Assembly (NCBI GenBank): GCA_959603585.1
Contig: CAUGYD010000005.1
Span: 62,001-126,000 of the forward strand
Origin: Scatosoma sp900555925
GTDB taxonomy: Bacteria; Bacillota; Clostridia; Christensenellales; Borkfalkiaceae
Length of the DNA: 64,000 nucleotides
Direction of reading: 5' to 3'
Made by a program: the position numbers and the translations under genes. Positions 7,834-16,318 of the stretch are shown here, piece by piece. The notes beneath the pieces were generated by a model. The model saw nothing but the letters and a program-made list of their open reading frames with translations, was not told the origin of the DNA and searched no databases. Positions within the stretch are counted from its first letter, which is position 1. The number at the start of each line of letters is the position of its first letter.

Positions 7834-7991
7834 ATATATGCCCGCCGAAAGAACGGGGCGATTACGAGCGCAAGGTTCCCCTCGTGCGGGTTTTCGTCCG
7901 GGAAAGCCAAAATAGAGCAAAATCAGTCAAATTCCGCGCCCGCGTTTTTGTTATAGTGATTGCTGAAATATCCCTATGCCCGGAGGCCTTT

Positions 7992-10295
7992 ATGAACGAA
8001 CGCCAAAAGCTCAATTTTTCTACCGTTTTTCTTTACATACTTCTATTTACGGCGATGTTTTCCCTCTATTACGTCGGACGGAACGGTGAACCTTTCGGAC
8101 TCGCCCTCCTGTATGCCATGTTGGTCGCGGGACTGAATCCCGTCGTATCCTGTCTTTTATATCTCTTGTCCGGATTGTCGGGATTTACGCTCTCAGTTTT
8201 GCCCGTCTATGCGGGACAAGCCGCGATTCTCTGTATTGTATTCTGTGTCTATGCAAAGCTCAAAAAGAAAGCCGTGGCGATTCCTCTCGTCTGCGTATCT
8301 CTGTCCTTGGCGCTCTTTGTAGCCTTTTCTCCTTTTACGCCCTACAATATCCCCTTAAATCTCCCCTTTACGTTGGGGGCAATCTCTCAAAAAGTTATTC
8401 TTTCAGGGCTCATCTTTCTGCTTTCGGCCATGTTTACGGTCTCGCTTAAAGCGTTGCTCAATAAATTACTTCGCTGTCGGCTCAAAGCGGAAGAAATTAT
8501 CTTTTCCGTTCTTTTTTTCGTGCTCTGCGGTGTCGGACTCTGCCGAATAGCCAGCGTCACTGCTTACATGGGTATTGCATTCTTTATTTTATTATTGTTT
8601 GCTTGCGCAACGAAGGACGCTTCCGCGCTCATTGCGGCGTTTGCGCTCAGTCTGCCGCCCGCGCTTGTCGGAGGAGTTTCTCCCGAAAGATTTTTCCTTT
8701 ACGGGACAGCGGTCGCCCTCTTTATCAAAATGGGACGACTTCCCGCCGTTTTGGCCCTCCTCGGCATATTTTTCACTTACGGGTATTTCGACGGAATTTA
8801 TTCGTTGCAAACCTCCTTTTTGGTACAGTCTCTCCTTTCCGCCCTCATTCCCTGCCTGTTATTTTTACTCATTCCTCCTCCCTTCGTCAGAAAAATGGAA
8901 GATAAATTGATTTTTTATCGGGAAAAGCACCTCTCCCGTATTGCCATCAACCGCAACCGCGCTTCCATAGGAGAACAACTCTTTGAAATTTCGGGCGTAT
9001 TCAGGGAAATACAGACCACTTTTGCGGCACTCGGGACTAATGAGGCGGAGGAAGGCGCAAAGGAATACATAAGGGGCTGCGTCATTGAAAGCGTATGCAA
9101 ATCGTGTACCAATTACCGAACCTGCATGTTGCACGGCTTAGAAAACGGACTGAATAAACTCATCGACGTAGGCTGTGCGAAGGGAAAAACCAGTCTCATC
9201 GATATTCCCACCGACCTCGCCGATACCTGTATCAATCAAAGCGGCGTCTTGTATGCCGTAAATCGTCAAATCGGGGATTATCGAAAATATATGCTGGAAA
9301 CGGAAAACGCCGCTTCGGGCCGGCAGCTCCTTGCCAATCAGGCACAGGGCGTAAGTGAAATTCTCAAAAATATCGCCCTCGAACAGAGTGAACCCCTCAC
9401 GATTTATTCGGACAAAGAGAAACAACTGAACGTAGCGCTCCTGAAAGCGGGTATCGTGTGTTCGGAAGTTTTAATTACGGGTGACGAGGACGACCTCACA
9501 TTATCCCTCATCACCTTCGGAAAAGCGGACGTAAAAAAGATAGCAGCCATTGCCTCGCACGTGCTCGGAAATCCTCTCATTATTTCCGAAAGGCTCACGC
9601 TCAGCAAGGATAAATTCTGCTGTATTTTACACAAGAAACCCTATTTCGACGCGGCATTCGGCGTGGCTTCTCTCACCAAAGCGGGAGAGGCCGCCAGCGG
9701 GGATACGCACTCCGTCATCAAGATAGACGAACGACGATTTATGATCGCGCTTTCCGACGGCATGGGCAGCGGAGAATATGCGCGGCGGATTTCCGAAAGC
9801 ACCATTTCCCTGTTAGAAAGTTTTTATCGCGCAAAAATGCCCTCCTCTCTGGTGCTCTCCACCATCAACAAATTGCTTACGTTCAGTCGGGAGGAAACGT
9901 TCGCATGTGTCGATATCGCCGTAGTAGACCTCGACAACGGCGCGGCCGACATCGTCAAAATCGGCTCGCCCATGGGATTCATTCTTTCGGGAAATACATT
10001 AAAAATTCTCGAAAGCGGTTCCCTGCCGCTCGGAATCCTTGAATCTCTTCACCCCGATACCTCTTCTTATACGTTACAGGAGGACGACGTTTTGCTCTTT
10101 TTAAGCGACGGTATTACGTCCGCATTCGGTTCTTCCGCCGATCTTTACGAAACCTTAAAAAATATCCCCGCGGCTAATCCCCAACAGCTCGCCGATACGA
10201 TTTTGAATCAGGCCGTGGCTTTATACGGCGGTTCGGCAAAGGACGACATGACCGTGTTAGCCGTCCGGCTTTTCAAAAGTTTAGACGCGGCATAA
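7992..10295 (+). CDS. spoIIE: Stage II sporulation protein E, PP2C-type phosphatase
   Basis: SpoIIE sits at the asymmetric septum and dephosphorylates SpoIIAA, releasing sigma-F in the forespore. The 767 residues comprise an N-terminal membrane domain of about ten hydrophobic segments (residues ~10-310), a central region with the Cys-rich signature CVIESVCKSCTNYRTC near 365, and a C-terminal PP2C domain (~550-767) with the metal-binding motifs SDGMGSGEYA near 588 and LSDGITSAFG near 705. ATG 7992 follows CCGGAGG; the frame stays open upstream but without a site. Expected control is Spo0A plus sigma-A, but the upstream region shows only a weak -10 (TATAGT) and no clear Spo0A boxes. A bidirectional terminator follows. 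Confidence 0.96.
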   Translation: MNERQKLNFSTVFLYILLFTAMFSLYYVGRNGEPFGLALLYAMLVAGLNPVVSCLLYLLSGLSGFTLSVLPVYAGQAAILCIVFCVYAKLKKKAVAIPLVCVSLSLALFVAFSPFTPYNIPLNLPFTLGAISQKVILSGLIFLLSAMFTVSLKALLNKLLRCRLKAEEIIFSVLFFVLCGVGLCRIASVTAYMGIAFFILLLFACATKDASALIAAFALSLPPALVGGVSPERFFLYGTAVALFIKMGRLPAVLALLGIFFTYGYFDGIYSLQTSFLVQSLLSALIPCLLFLLIPPPFVRKMEDKLIFYREKHLSRIAINRNRASIGEQLFEISGVFREIQTTFAALGTNEAEEGAKEYIRGCVIESVCKSCTNYRTCMLHGLENGLNKLIDVGCAKGKTSLIDIPTDLADTCINQSGVLYAVNRQIGDYRKYMLETENAASGRQLLANQAQGVSEILKNIALEQSEPLTIYSDKEKQLNVALLKAGIVCSEVLITGDEDDLTLSLITFGKADVKKIAAIASHVLGNPLIISERLTLSKDKFCCILHKKPYFDAAFGVASLTKAGEAASGDTHSVIKIDERRFMIALSDGMGSGEYARRISESTISLLESFYRAKMPSSLVLSTINKLLTFSREETFACVDIAVVDLDNGAADIVKIGSPMGFILSGNTLKILESGSLPLGILESLHPDTSSYTLQEDDVLLFLSDGITSAFGSSADLYETLKNIPAANPQQLADTILNQAVALYGGSAKDDMTVLAVRLFKSLDAA

Positions 10296-10429
10296 CGCCG
10301 AAATATAACGATCCCCTCACGATATAATAAATATATAGCCGCAAATAAAATCTATTCGGTGCAGTAGAAAAATTGCTTTGCAAAAAGCGCTTTCAGTAAA
10401 TTCAATCGGAATAATATCTCGCTCAAAAG

Positions 10430-10472
10430 CCAAAAAGCAGACGCTCCCTCTCAGGAACGCCTGCTTTTTTGG
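10430..10472. terminator. Bidirectional terminator between spoIIE and the zinc-ribbon membrane gene
   Basis: CCAAAAAGCAG at 10430-10440 pairs with CTGCTTTTTTGG at 10461-10472, with further CG and TCC/GGA pairs inside. A-run and T-run on either side allow termination of both convergent genes. The remaining gap 10296-10429 shows nothing else. Confidence 0.9.
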
Positions 10473-10496
10473 TTGCTTCGAATAAACTTTATTGTT

Positions 10497-12521
10497 TTAT
10501 TTTGTCTCTTCCGCAGAATTCGCTTCTTGATTTTCCTTCTGCTTTGCCCTGAATATCTTACGCAGCTGGAATACACCGCCGCACTCCGGACAACGATATG
10601 CAAATGCACCTTCCTTAACCGTCAGTTTCGTTGCACAATCGGGACAAGTTACCGTCCATTTCTTGGGCGGAAGCGGCTTGGACAAATCTTCCTTGGATAA
10701 ATCGGACGCTTCGGGATAGTCGTCGAAATTCGGCTTCTTGGGCATCTGATATGTATAGGTTTCCATTAAGGGCTCTTTGGCCTGAGACGCTTCGGGGGCG
10801 GGAGCAGGAATCAAAGCGGGTACGTTCGTTTCCTTGGTCTCCATCATCGCAGGCTCCGTCACGGTTGAAGCAATTCCGCTGTCTTCCGAAGGCATAGGTT
10901 GTTTCGCTTTGCGCATCCACTTTTCCGCCAAAGCTCTTTCAACAGCAGCTCTCTCTGCGGCCGCACGACTCTCCTTTTTCGCCATTTTTTCATCAGCGCG
11001 ACGAGCCTGCTTACTTTCAGGCATCGCGGATTTTTCCTCCGGCTTCGGTTCCGCGGACTTTTCTTCCGTTTTAATTTCAGTTTCCTGATTTTCTTCGCAA
11101 ACAGGTTCCTGTACGTATTGATAAGGATTGAACGGGCGATAAGGTCTGCCGTTATTCCAATAAGAGCTATACGGAGGCATATACGGATTATTCATGTATG
11201 GGTTAGCATATCCGTAAACAGGCTGGCCGTTCTCCTCCGTTCCGGGCGACTGCATAGGAGGCATCTGCGGTCCCGCAATCATCGGCATGACCATAATCGG
11301 TTGCCCGTTAGGCTGCATGAAAATAGCAGGTTGAGTAATGCACTGCAAAGGTACATGATACATCGCAGGAACATTTTCGTTCGCAGTTTCCTTTTCCGTA
11401 TTCGTTTCTGCGGGATGATCAGGATCGATGTCCACTTCTTCTTCCGTCTCCGAAGCTGCAGCGGGTTCCTCTGCAAGCTTACCCTTTACGTTAGGCAGAC
11501 GACACATGCAGAATTCTTCGATAATCGCGGCAAGAGCGACGATAGCGAGATATAAGGTGCTCATCGTGGGAGCGATGAAATCCCGCTTTCCTTCCGCTAC
11601 AAACAAAAGCGCAAACAAGGCAGCCGCCGTAATCAAAGTAAAGATAGAGAATACTCGGAAATTCTTCATGCCGGAGGCTTCCATCCCCTCGCGGTCAAAC
11701 TCTGTCGCCGCAGTAGCATGCTTCAAAAGTACCAATGTCCAAATACAAATGAGAAGCTGCAACAGAGGCAGAACGCCATAGATCAAAACGTCCATCTTTA
11801 CCTTGAACAGTTCGCTGAATGCGTTCTTTTCCAACCATTTCACCGCATTGAGCATTAAATTGCTCTCGGAAATGAAATACATGATGAGCCCGACAAAGAC
11901 GAGCTGAGCGATATTGCGGAAGAAGGGAGCGATTCTTCCCAACGTGCGTTTTTCTTCCGCGGGATTATCCCCGACCGTAAACAAGCTGACGTTTCCGCCC
12001 ACGAGACCGCACCAGAAATGGAAAATGAGTCCCACTGCAACGGAAATATAGAACAGGTTGGCAAATCCCGCCCCGGAAACGAGATGAATGATAAAGGGGA
12101 ACGCGATAAATACGCAATATGTACCGGAGAAAATCTTTCCCATCTCCTCCATCGCGATAGCGTTGCGGTTAAATCCGTTCAGTCGGGAAGCCTTCTTCTT
12201 AAACAGACGGCTAAGTCTGGACAAGGATTTAAGTACATTGATAACGACGGTCAGAAGCAACAACGCATATACGAGCGCAACAAAGGCGTTGAGGATAACG
12301 GGCGCTTCGGAGGTCTTAATATTTTTAAGTTCAAGGAAGGGCTTCCAGAAATTTTTCACCCACATCGAGCCCACGGACGTACCGTAAACGAGGGGCAGGA
12401 AAGCCATCACGGCGAGGAACGCCGTGGCGATCAGATAGAGAATCCCCACGAATTCCGCTTTGGAATGTGTCTTGGCAATGCGTTTTTTAACCGATACGGC
12501 TTTTTTCATATTCTCTTTCAT
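10497..12521 (-). CDS. Eight-helix membrane protein with Pro/Tyr-rich linker and C-terminal zinc ribbon
   Basis: Not a family I can name. Of 674 residues, the N-terminal ~340 hold about eight membrane segments. There follows an acidic stretch, then a Pro/Asn/Tyr/Gln/Met-rich low-complexity part (~residues 390-470, e.g. NPYMPPYSSYWNNGRPYRP), a charged Ala/Glu/Lys helix (~480-540, coiled-coil-like), and a C-terminal zinc ribbon (VTCPDCATKL ... YRCPECGGVF, four Cys in two CPxC pairs, ~630-655). The tail is therefore probably cytosolic. The start ATG overlaps the stop of the upstream gene (ATGA), so the two products are made together. Zinc-ribbon tails often bind nucleic acid or protein partners; the role here is unknown. 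Confidence 0.75.
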   Translation of the reverse strand: MKENMKKAVSVKKRIAKTHSKAEFVGILYLIATAFLAVMAFLPLVYGTSVGSMWVKNFWKPFLELKNIKTSEAPVILNAFVALVYALLLLTVVINVLKSLSRLSRLFKKKASRLNGFNRNAIAMEEMGKIFSGTYCVFIAFPFIIHLVSGAGFANLFYISVAVGLIFHFWCGLVGGNVSLFTVGDNPAEEKRTLGRIAPFFRNIAQLVFVGLIMYFISESNLMLNAVKWLEKNAFSELFKVKMDVLIYGVLPLLQLLICIWTLVLLKHATAATEFDREGMEASGMKNFRVFSIFTLITAAALFALLFVAEGKRDFIAPTMSTLYLAIVALAAIIEEFCMCRLPNVKGKLAEEPAAASETEEEVDIDPDHPAETNTEKETANENVPAMYHVPLQCITQPAIFMQPNGQPIMVMPMIAGPQMPPMQSPGTEENGQPVYGYANPYMNNPYMPPYSSYWNNGRPYRPFNPYQYVQEPVCEENQETEIKTEEKSAEPKPEEKSAMPESKQARRADEKMAKKESRAAAERAAVERALAEKWMRKAKQPMPSEDSGIASTVTEPAMMETKETNVPALIPAPAPEASQAKEPLMETYTYQMPKKPNFDDYPEASDLSKEDLSKPLPPKKWTVTCPDCATKLTVKEGAFAYRCPECGGVFQLRKIFRAKQKENQEANSAEETK

Positions 12522-13384
12522 TTTTTCATTGCCTCCTTGACGGAATCGGGCAGGTCGACCTTCGTATTATTGAGATTGGAATACTGAAGGGCCGTGGTTA
12601 TTGTTCCATAAGATTTCGTCTCGTCTGTTTCGGAGAGACTTAAAGCATGTCGAATCGTCGGGCAAAGCCCCACAGTAAACCGGCAGTCTCCTTTCAAATA
12701 ATCAGCGGTCACAGAGGTATCTTTGAAATGATATTCCCCCGTAAGGCCGAGATAGACGGGATTATCAGAATTGACAGAACCGAATACTTCGGTCATTTGT
12801 CCGAAAACGGACGACATTTGAAGAAGATTTGCAGCAGACGAAGTGGCATCTGTTACCCTCTCCCATTTTGCTTTGTCCAAAAGCGGTGTGTCGTCGACGT
12901 TTTCCGTCGCAGCGGAAGTATTTGTACGAGCATACCATACGCCGTCAGATTTAGAAAGTACATATTCTTCCGCGCTTATCGTCGTCGTACGCCCCTCAAA
13001 ATACCGGTCTGTAAGTTTTAGATATGTATAATCCGAATCGGTATATATGACGCCCTTGGTCAAACTGTTGACCGTCTGAGCGCCCTCTCCCGTCGTCGTT
13101 ATCGTCGAAGTCTGGGTAAAGGAGAGGGAATACGATTTATATTTTCCGTCCTTTTTACTGCCGTCGAAAATGCCCCCCGACTCGGTCACGAGCGTCTTTG
13201 TCTCATCGAAGCCGCTTTTGTTGATCCAACCGTCGAAAACGTTGCCCGTCGCGCTGCCGATAGGTTTTTCGGCCTTACCGACTGCGTTTTCCGCGAACAT
13301 CGTTCCGTAAACGACAGTTCCGCCGGCCAATGCGAGAGAAAGGATCAAGCCGATCGTCCCACAGATTCTGCCTTTCTTTTTCAT
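12518..13384 (-). CDS. Signal-anchored extracytoplasmic protein of unknown function
   Basis: The 288 residues have a positively charged N-terminus (MKKKGR) and one hydrophobic segment (~8-30), then a Ser/Thr/Asp-rich, beta-prone domain. There is no lipobox, so it is a membrane-anchored or secreted protein. The domain has an internal DVSVT-type beta pattern, two cysteines in CRFTVGLC near residue 235, and no recognised motif. ATG 13384 follows GAGGAGG by 6 nt; a TTG five codons earlier overlaps that site. It lies under a consensus promoter and is translationally coupled to the zinc-ribbon membrane protein, so the two probably act together at the membrane. Confidence 0.75.
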   Translation of the reverse strand: MKKKGRICGTIGLILSLALAGGTVVYGTMFAENAVGKAEKPIGSATGNVFDGWINKSGFDETKTLVTESGGIFDGSKKDGKYKSYSLSFTQTSTITTTGEGAQTVNSLTKGVIYTDSDYTYLKLTDRYFEGRTTTISAEEYVLSKSDGVWYARTNTSAATENVDDTPLLDKAKWERVTDATSSAANLLQMSSVFGQMTEVFGSVNSDNPVYLGLTGEYHFKDTSVTADYLKGDCRFTVGLCPTIRHALSLSETDETKSYGTITTALQYSNLNNTKVDLPDSVKEAMKK

Positions 13385-13470
13385 CCGAAGCCTCCTCAAA
13401 ATTTCATTTTCACCGGTACCATATTTATCCCATATTATCGCAAATACTTACACCGATATTATTCCTTTAT

Positions 13471-13499
13471 ATTATAACCTTTTTTTCTTTTATTGTCAA
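13471..13499 (-). promoter_or_regulatory. Consensus sigma-A promoter of the signal-anchor/zinc-ribbon pair
   Basis: Minus strand TTGACA (13499-13494), exactly 17 nt, TATAAT (13476-13471). Perfect match, giving a leader of about 80 nt. Confidence 0.9.
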
Positions 13500-13551
13500 T
13501 ATCCTTTTCTTATTTTTTCGCCAAGTTTTTTAATATTTTTTCGTTTTTTCT

Positions 13552-14076
13552 CTATTCTTGAAAATTTTCCGTCACGATTTGACAACAACGCATCGTTTTC
13601 AGCGCAGCACGATGATTTTCAGGAGTCGATCCCGCACAACATTCCGCGTCCACGACGATCTCCGCTTCGGGCAAAAAGGCTTTCAAAATCAATGCGTTGG
13701 ATACTACACAAATATCCGTACAGACGCCGATAATCTCCACTCTTTCATAGCTCTCCTCCGCAGCAAATTTCGCGAGGGAAAGACTTCCGAAAGAAGGCTT
13801 ATCAAATATCTTTTCTCCTTGAAAATAAAGGCCTTCGACGATTTCCCAGCCCTTCGTTTTGCGCAGACAATGCAAAACGGGCAATCGCTTTCCCTCCTGT
13901 GTAGAAAGATAGTCTTCTCCGTGCGTATCCCGTGTAAACACCACCCTTTTTCCCGCCCCTCTAGCCTCTTCCGCCTTTTTCTTTACAGCGGGGAGAACGG
14001 CCCGAGCCTCCCGGGTTCCCAGCGCTCCGAAAACAAAGTCGTTCTGCATGTCTACAACGACCAAAAGTTCCTTCAC
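13552..14076 (-). CDS. Isochorismatase-family cysteine hydrolase, probable nicotinamidase
   Basis: Likely hydrolyses nicotinamide to nicotinate in NAD salvage. The 174 residues show the catalytic Asp in LLVVVDMQNDF, the metal-site pair in FTRDTHGEDY with the later His in LPVLHC, the Lys in FDKPSFGS, and the nucleophilic Cys region VEIIGVCTDICVVSNAL. These match PncA-like cysteine hydrolases rather than isochorismatases proper. A GTG start at 14076 is chosen because AGGAGG lies 9 nt upstream; the ATG ten codons earlier includes the ribosome binding site inside the frame. It stands 128 nt after ppa and may be transcribed with it. No terminator hairpin is obvious after it. Confidence 0.85.
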   Translation of the reverse strand: MKELLVVVDMQNDFVFGALGTREARAVLPAVKKKAEEARGAGKRVVFTRDTHGEDYLSTQEGKRLPVLHCLRKTKGWEIVEGLYFQGEKIFDKPSFGSLSLAKFAAEESYERVEIIGVCTDICVVSNALILKAFLPEAEIVVDAECCAGSTPENHRAALKTMRCCQIVTENFQE

Positions 14077-14204
14077 TTTGTTTTGCCTCCTCTCTATATA
14101 TTCCATGCAAACTCATGAAAATTTATAACCGATTCTCCCCGCGGTTTTCGTCGAATTTTATCGATCTCGATATTCGATTTTATGCGCGGTTACGGAAAAA
14201 TTAT

Positions 14205-14735
14205 TTACCTTTCGAATTTATCTTTATACATGGCGATACACTTATTTATAATATCTACGGCCTCGTCGCGATGACAAATTTCCTTGACGGTCGTCTGTTT
14301 ATGTTCGAGGGATTTATACACCTCAAAAAAATGCATCATTTCATCGAATACATGGGAGGGTAACTCGTGAATATCATAGTATCCGTTATACGTGGGATCA
14401 CCCAAGGGAATCGCGATTACTTTTTCGTCGAGAGAGCCTCCGTCGATCATTTTAATGACGCCGATAGGATAGCAGTTGACCAGTGTCATAGGATAAATTG
14501 CCTCCGCGCATAAAACCAAAACGTCCAGAGGATCTCCGTCCTCGGCAAGCGTACGGGGGATAAAACCGTAGTTTGCAGGATATACGGTGGAAGTATAAAG
14601 GACGCGGTCCAATTTCAAAAGCCCCGTTTCTTTGTCCAGCTCGTATTTTGCCTTACAGCCCTTGGGAATTTCAATCAGGGCCTCAAAATTTTTAGCGGAT
14701 ATGCGCTTTGGGGAAATATCGTGCCATATATTCAT
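14205..14735 (-). CDS. ppa: Inorganic pyrophosphatase (family I)
   Basis: Soluble Mg-dependent PPase that hydrolyses pyrophosphate and so drives biosynthetic reactions. The 176 residues carry EIPKGCKAKYELDKETG near residue 23, the YPANYGFIPRT block, the signature EDGDPLDVLVL near 65-75 (catalytic aspartates) and KVIAIPLGDP. Length is that of bacterial family I enzymes. Two ATGs compete: 14744 is only 1 nt from AGGAG, whereas 14735 is about 10 nt away and gives the usual N-terminus MNIWHDISP, so I chose 14735. It has its own promoter. Many Clostridia use the family II enzyme or membrane PPases; this one is clearly family I. Confidence 0.95.
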   Translation of the reverse strand: MNIWHDISPKRISAKNFEALIEIPKGCKAKYELDKETGLLKLDRVLYTSTVYPANYGFIPRTLAEDGDPLDVLVLCAEAIYPMTLVNCYPIGVIKMIDGGSLDEKVIAIPLGDPTYNGYYDIHELPSHVFDEMMHFFEVYKSLEHKQTTVKEICHRDEAVDIINKCIAMYKDKFER

Positions 14736-14760
14736 AAAAATCATTCTCCTTTACGTCGTT

Positions 14761-14789
14761 ATTGTATCATACTTTCCGTTAATTCGCAA
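14761..14789 (-). promoter_or_regulatory. Promoter of ppa
   Basis: Minus strand TTGCGA (14789-14784), 17-nt spacer, TACAAT (14766-14761), then AAAGGAG before the ppa start. Confidence 0.7.
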
Positions 14790-14860
14790 GGGTTCGCGCA
14801 AAAATTCCTCAAAATTATTTTTTCAAATCCGTCATAACTTTCTTAAAGTCGCATAATCAG

Positions 14861-14889
14861 TTGTCTTTTCGGACAAAACGTGCTATAAT
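14861..14889 (+). promoter_or_regulatory. Promoter of the GT87-like glycosyltransferase gene
   Basis: TTGTCT (14861-14866), 17-nt spacer, TATAAT (14884-14889), then CGGAGG before ATG 14925. Confidence 0.8.
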
Positions 14890-14924
14890 GAACGAGTCTA
14901 TATCGTTATTCCTTCGGAGGTATC

Positions 14925-16211
14925 ATGCGAAAAGAAAAAGATGTGGAACGGGAGGAAGGGCATCCCAGCCCTATAAAAGATTTTTTTAAGAGAAAGAATC
15001 CCGCGGAATTTTTTGCAGCTTTCATGGCGGTAAGTCTGATAATCTATCTCATCGCTTCCCTGATATGGGGCGGCAAGATATTATGCGGAATATTCTTCGC
15101 AGATGGGACCGACTTGTTTATGGACTTCTTTAATTCCGTTCGGGACGTCTCGCAGGGAACGGGCGTCTATACCGATCGCGGAGTCATCTATCCCCCCATG
15201 GCCAATCTCATCTTTCTGTTATGCCTTCGGTTGATTCCCGAAGAATATGCGACGACGCCGTTCGAGCAGCGCCATAACTGGGTCAATTATCCCTCCGCTA
15301 TCATTGCGTGCCTTTTGTTTCTGCTCGTATTTGCACTTCTGTTTTTCTTCCTTTGTGGAAACCGGATACGTTTTTCGGGAAAGAAAAAAACTCTTTTCTG
15401 CTTTTTTATTCTCCTCAATGTCCCTATGCTCTCTTTATTGGAAAGGGGAAATATCATTCTTTTGTCCACCTTGGCATCGGCAGTCTTTTTATTCTTTTAT
15501 CAAAGCGAAAACAAAGCTGCAAGGGAACTTTCCCTCGTCGCTCTCGCGTTTTCATTCTCTCTCAAATTATATCCCGCTGCTTTCGGCTGGCTGTTGATTG
15601 CGGACAAACGTTATAAAGAGGCTCTCCGCTGTGCACTGTACGGAATTTTACTGCTCCTTTTACCGTCCTTCTTTTTCGGAGGGCCTAAATGTCTCGTCTG
15701 GATGTTGGAAAACGTCGCCGACTTTTCCTCCGGTTCCGGCGCTTGGACAAGCCTCGCAAAAACGCTGCATGTTCCCGAACAGTTATTAAAAATCTTTTTC
15801 ATGGCTTTGCTCGTCTTTGCCGTGGCAATGTTTGTCGCAGCCTCTTATCTTCAAAAAGAACGCTGGAAGATCATTCTTTTTGCCTGTACGCTGTTCATGT
15901 GTGTCCCTTCCATTCATGCCACCTATGCCTGGGGAATTTTTCTCGTACCGCTCATTTATCTCTGTAACAAAAAAGATCAACTCAAAGGCATCGATTGGGC
16001 ATATTTCGTCTTTCTTATCCTCCCCTTTCTCTTTATTCCCGGAAATCCCGATCTTCATCATTTTTTAGGCAACGGAGCGGCGATTTCTGATATTTGTATT
16101 CTCCTTTCTACCGTCGTTCTGGGAATAATTTGTCTCGTCGATACGTTCAAGGCAATAAACGGCAGACGGAAATCTGGGGGAACTTTTTCAGAGCTTTCTG
16201 CTCAAAAATAG
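14925..16211 (+). CDS. GT87-like polyprenyl-phosphate-mannose-dependent glycosyltransferase
   Basis: Integral membrane glycosyltransferase of 428 residues with about ten membrane segments. After the first segment comes an extracytoplasmic loop with FFADGTDLFMDFFNSVRD (~residues 62-79), then GVIYPPMANLIF, the pattern of DUF2029/GT87 enzymes that take the sugar from a lipid carrier on the outer face. The acidic pair in this loop is the expected catalytic region. Acceptor and sugar cannot be told. The next gene downstream (107 nt) is a lipid-linked sugar flippase, so the two probably build one surface glycan. The start has a CGGAGG site and a good promoter. Confidence 0.75.
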   Translation: MRKEKDVEREEGHPSPIKDFFKRKNPAEFFAAFMAVSLIIYLIASLIWGGKILCGIFFADGTDLFMDFFNSVRDVSQGTGVYTDRGVIYPPMANLIFLLCLRLIPEEYATTPFEQRHNWVNYPSAIIACLLFLLVFALLFFFLCGNRIRFSGKKKTLFCFFILLNVPMLSLLERGNIILLSTLASAVFLFFYQSENKAARELSLVALAFSFSLKLYPAAFGWLLIADKRYKEALRCALYGILLLLLPSFFFGGPKCLVWMLENVADFSSGSGAWTSLAKTLHVPEQLLKIFFMALLVFAVAMFVAASYLQKERWKIILFACTLFMCVPSIHATYAWGIFLVPLIYLCNKKDQLKGIDWAYFVFLILPFLFIPGNPDLHHFLGNGAAISDICILLSTVVLGIICLVDTFKAINGRRKSGGTFSELSAQK

Positions 16212-16318
16212 TTGAGGAGTTTTTACCGAGAATGGCCTCAAAATAATTACCAAAACCGCGTAACGGAGCTGCTTTCCCGCCGCCCGCAAGCCGCCATTCC
16301 ACCCATTCCGATGAAACA

